Origin: Strigamia acuminata | Lineage: Eukaryota; Arthropoda; Chilopoda; Geophilomorpha; Linotaeniidae | Assembly: GCA_949358305.1 (NCBI GenBank) | Contig: OX442314.1 | Coordinates: 2,981,087-3,041,086, forward strand | Direction of reading: 5' to 3' | DNA: 60,000 bases | Notes under the pieces: generated by a model | Database searches by the model: none | The model's input: only the letters and a program-made list of their open reading frames with translations | What the model was told of the DNA's origin: nothing | Shown here: positions 53,869-60,000 of the stretch, piece by piece | How the letters are laid out: every line of letters begins with the position of its first letter | Numbering within the stretch: the first letter of the stretch is position 1 | Program-made: the position numbers and the translations under genes

Positions 53869-60000
<6,132 letters not shown>

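Overview
The window is animal nuclear DNA. Host genes have GT-AG introns and belong to metazoan families: SPRTN, FAM89, triokinase/FMN cyclase, mitochondrial uS10, MBIP, Stum/SPEC3, galactose mutarotase, MOCS2B and a novel PKC. An eclosion-hormone-type neuropeptide gene points to an arthropod or another panarthropod, although this family also occurs in ambulacrarians. I cannot name the species.

Region 1 (1-20.6 kb) is a nest of LTR retrotransposons. A plus-strand Ty1/copia pol gene enters from the left edge, and its 3' LTR lies inside the gag remnant of a minus-strand element (D). D has a PBS at 5396-5408 and an LTR above it. A second minus-strand element (E) shows a tRNA-Gln PBS and an LTR end near 9.53 kb, followed by decayed AT-rich sequence. 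A third (F) has a roughly 970-codon gag with no visible pol. Its gag is split by a nearly pristine Ty3/gypsy element (13108-17964) with one gag-pol frame, 293-bp LTRs differing at two sites, and a 5-bp duplication GAGTC.

Region 2 (20.6-28 kb) is DNA-transposon debris: a fold-back element at 22250-23022, a 187-bp hAT-type MITE with an 8-bp TSD, an internally deleted hAT copy with 8-bp TSD GTTATAAT, and a fold-back element made of small hairpin repeats.

Region 3 (28-60 kb) is gene-dense. In order: SPRTN (-), a small PIP-box protein (-), FAM89 (-), TKFC (-, 11 exons), MRPS10 (+), a kizuna-like coiled-coil gene (+), an eclosion-hormone-like gene (+), MBIP (-), Stum/SPEC3 (+), GALM (-), MOCS2B (+), then MITEs, and a PKC-epsilon-type kinase (-) running off the right edge. 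Genes sit close together: two divergent pairs have start codons about 95 bp apart, and the eclosion-hormone-like and MBIP coding regions overlap tail to tail by 26 bp. I rebuilt exons by hand from splice sites, reading phase and family similarity, and all chosen junctions keep phase.

The most striking general feature is that many introns, and some intergenic gaps, of region 3 hold a private AT-rich tandem array. Unit lengths fall near 20-22, 30-31 or about 41 bp, close to two, three or four helical turns, usually with regularly spaced A or T tracts.
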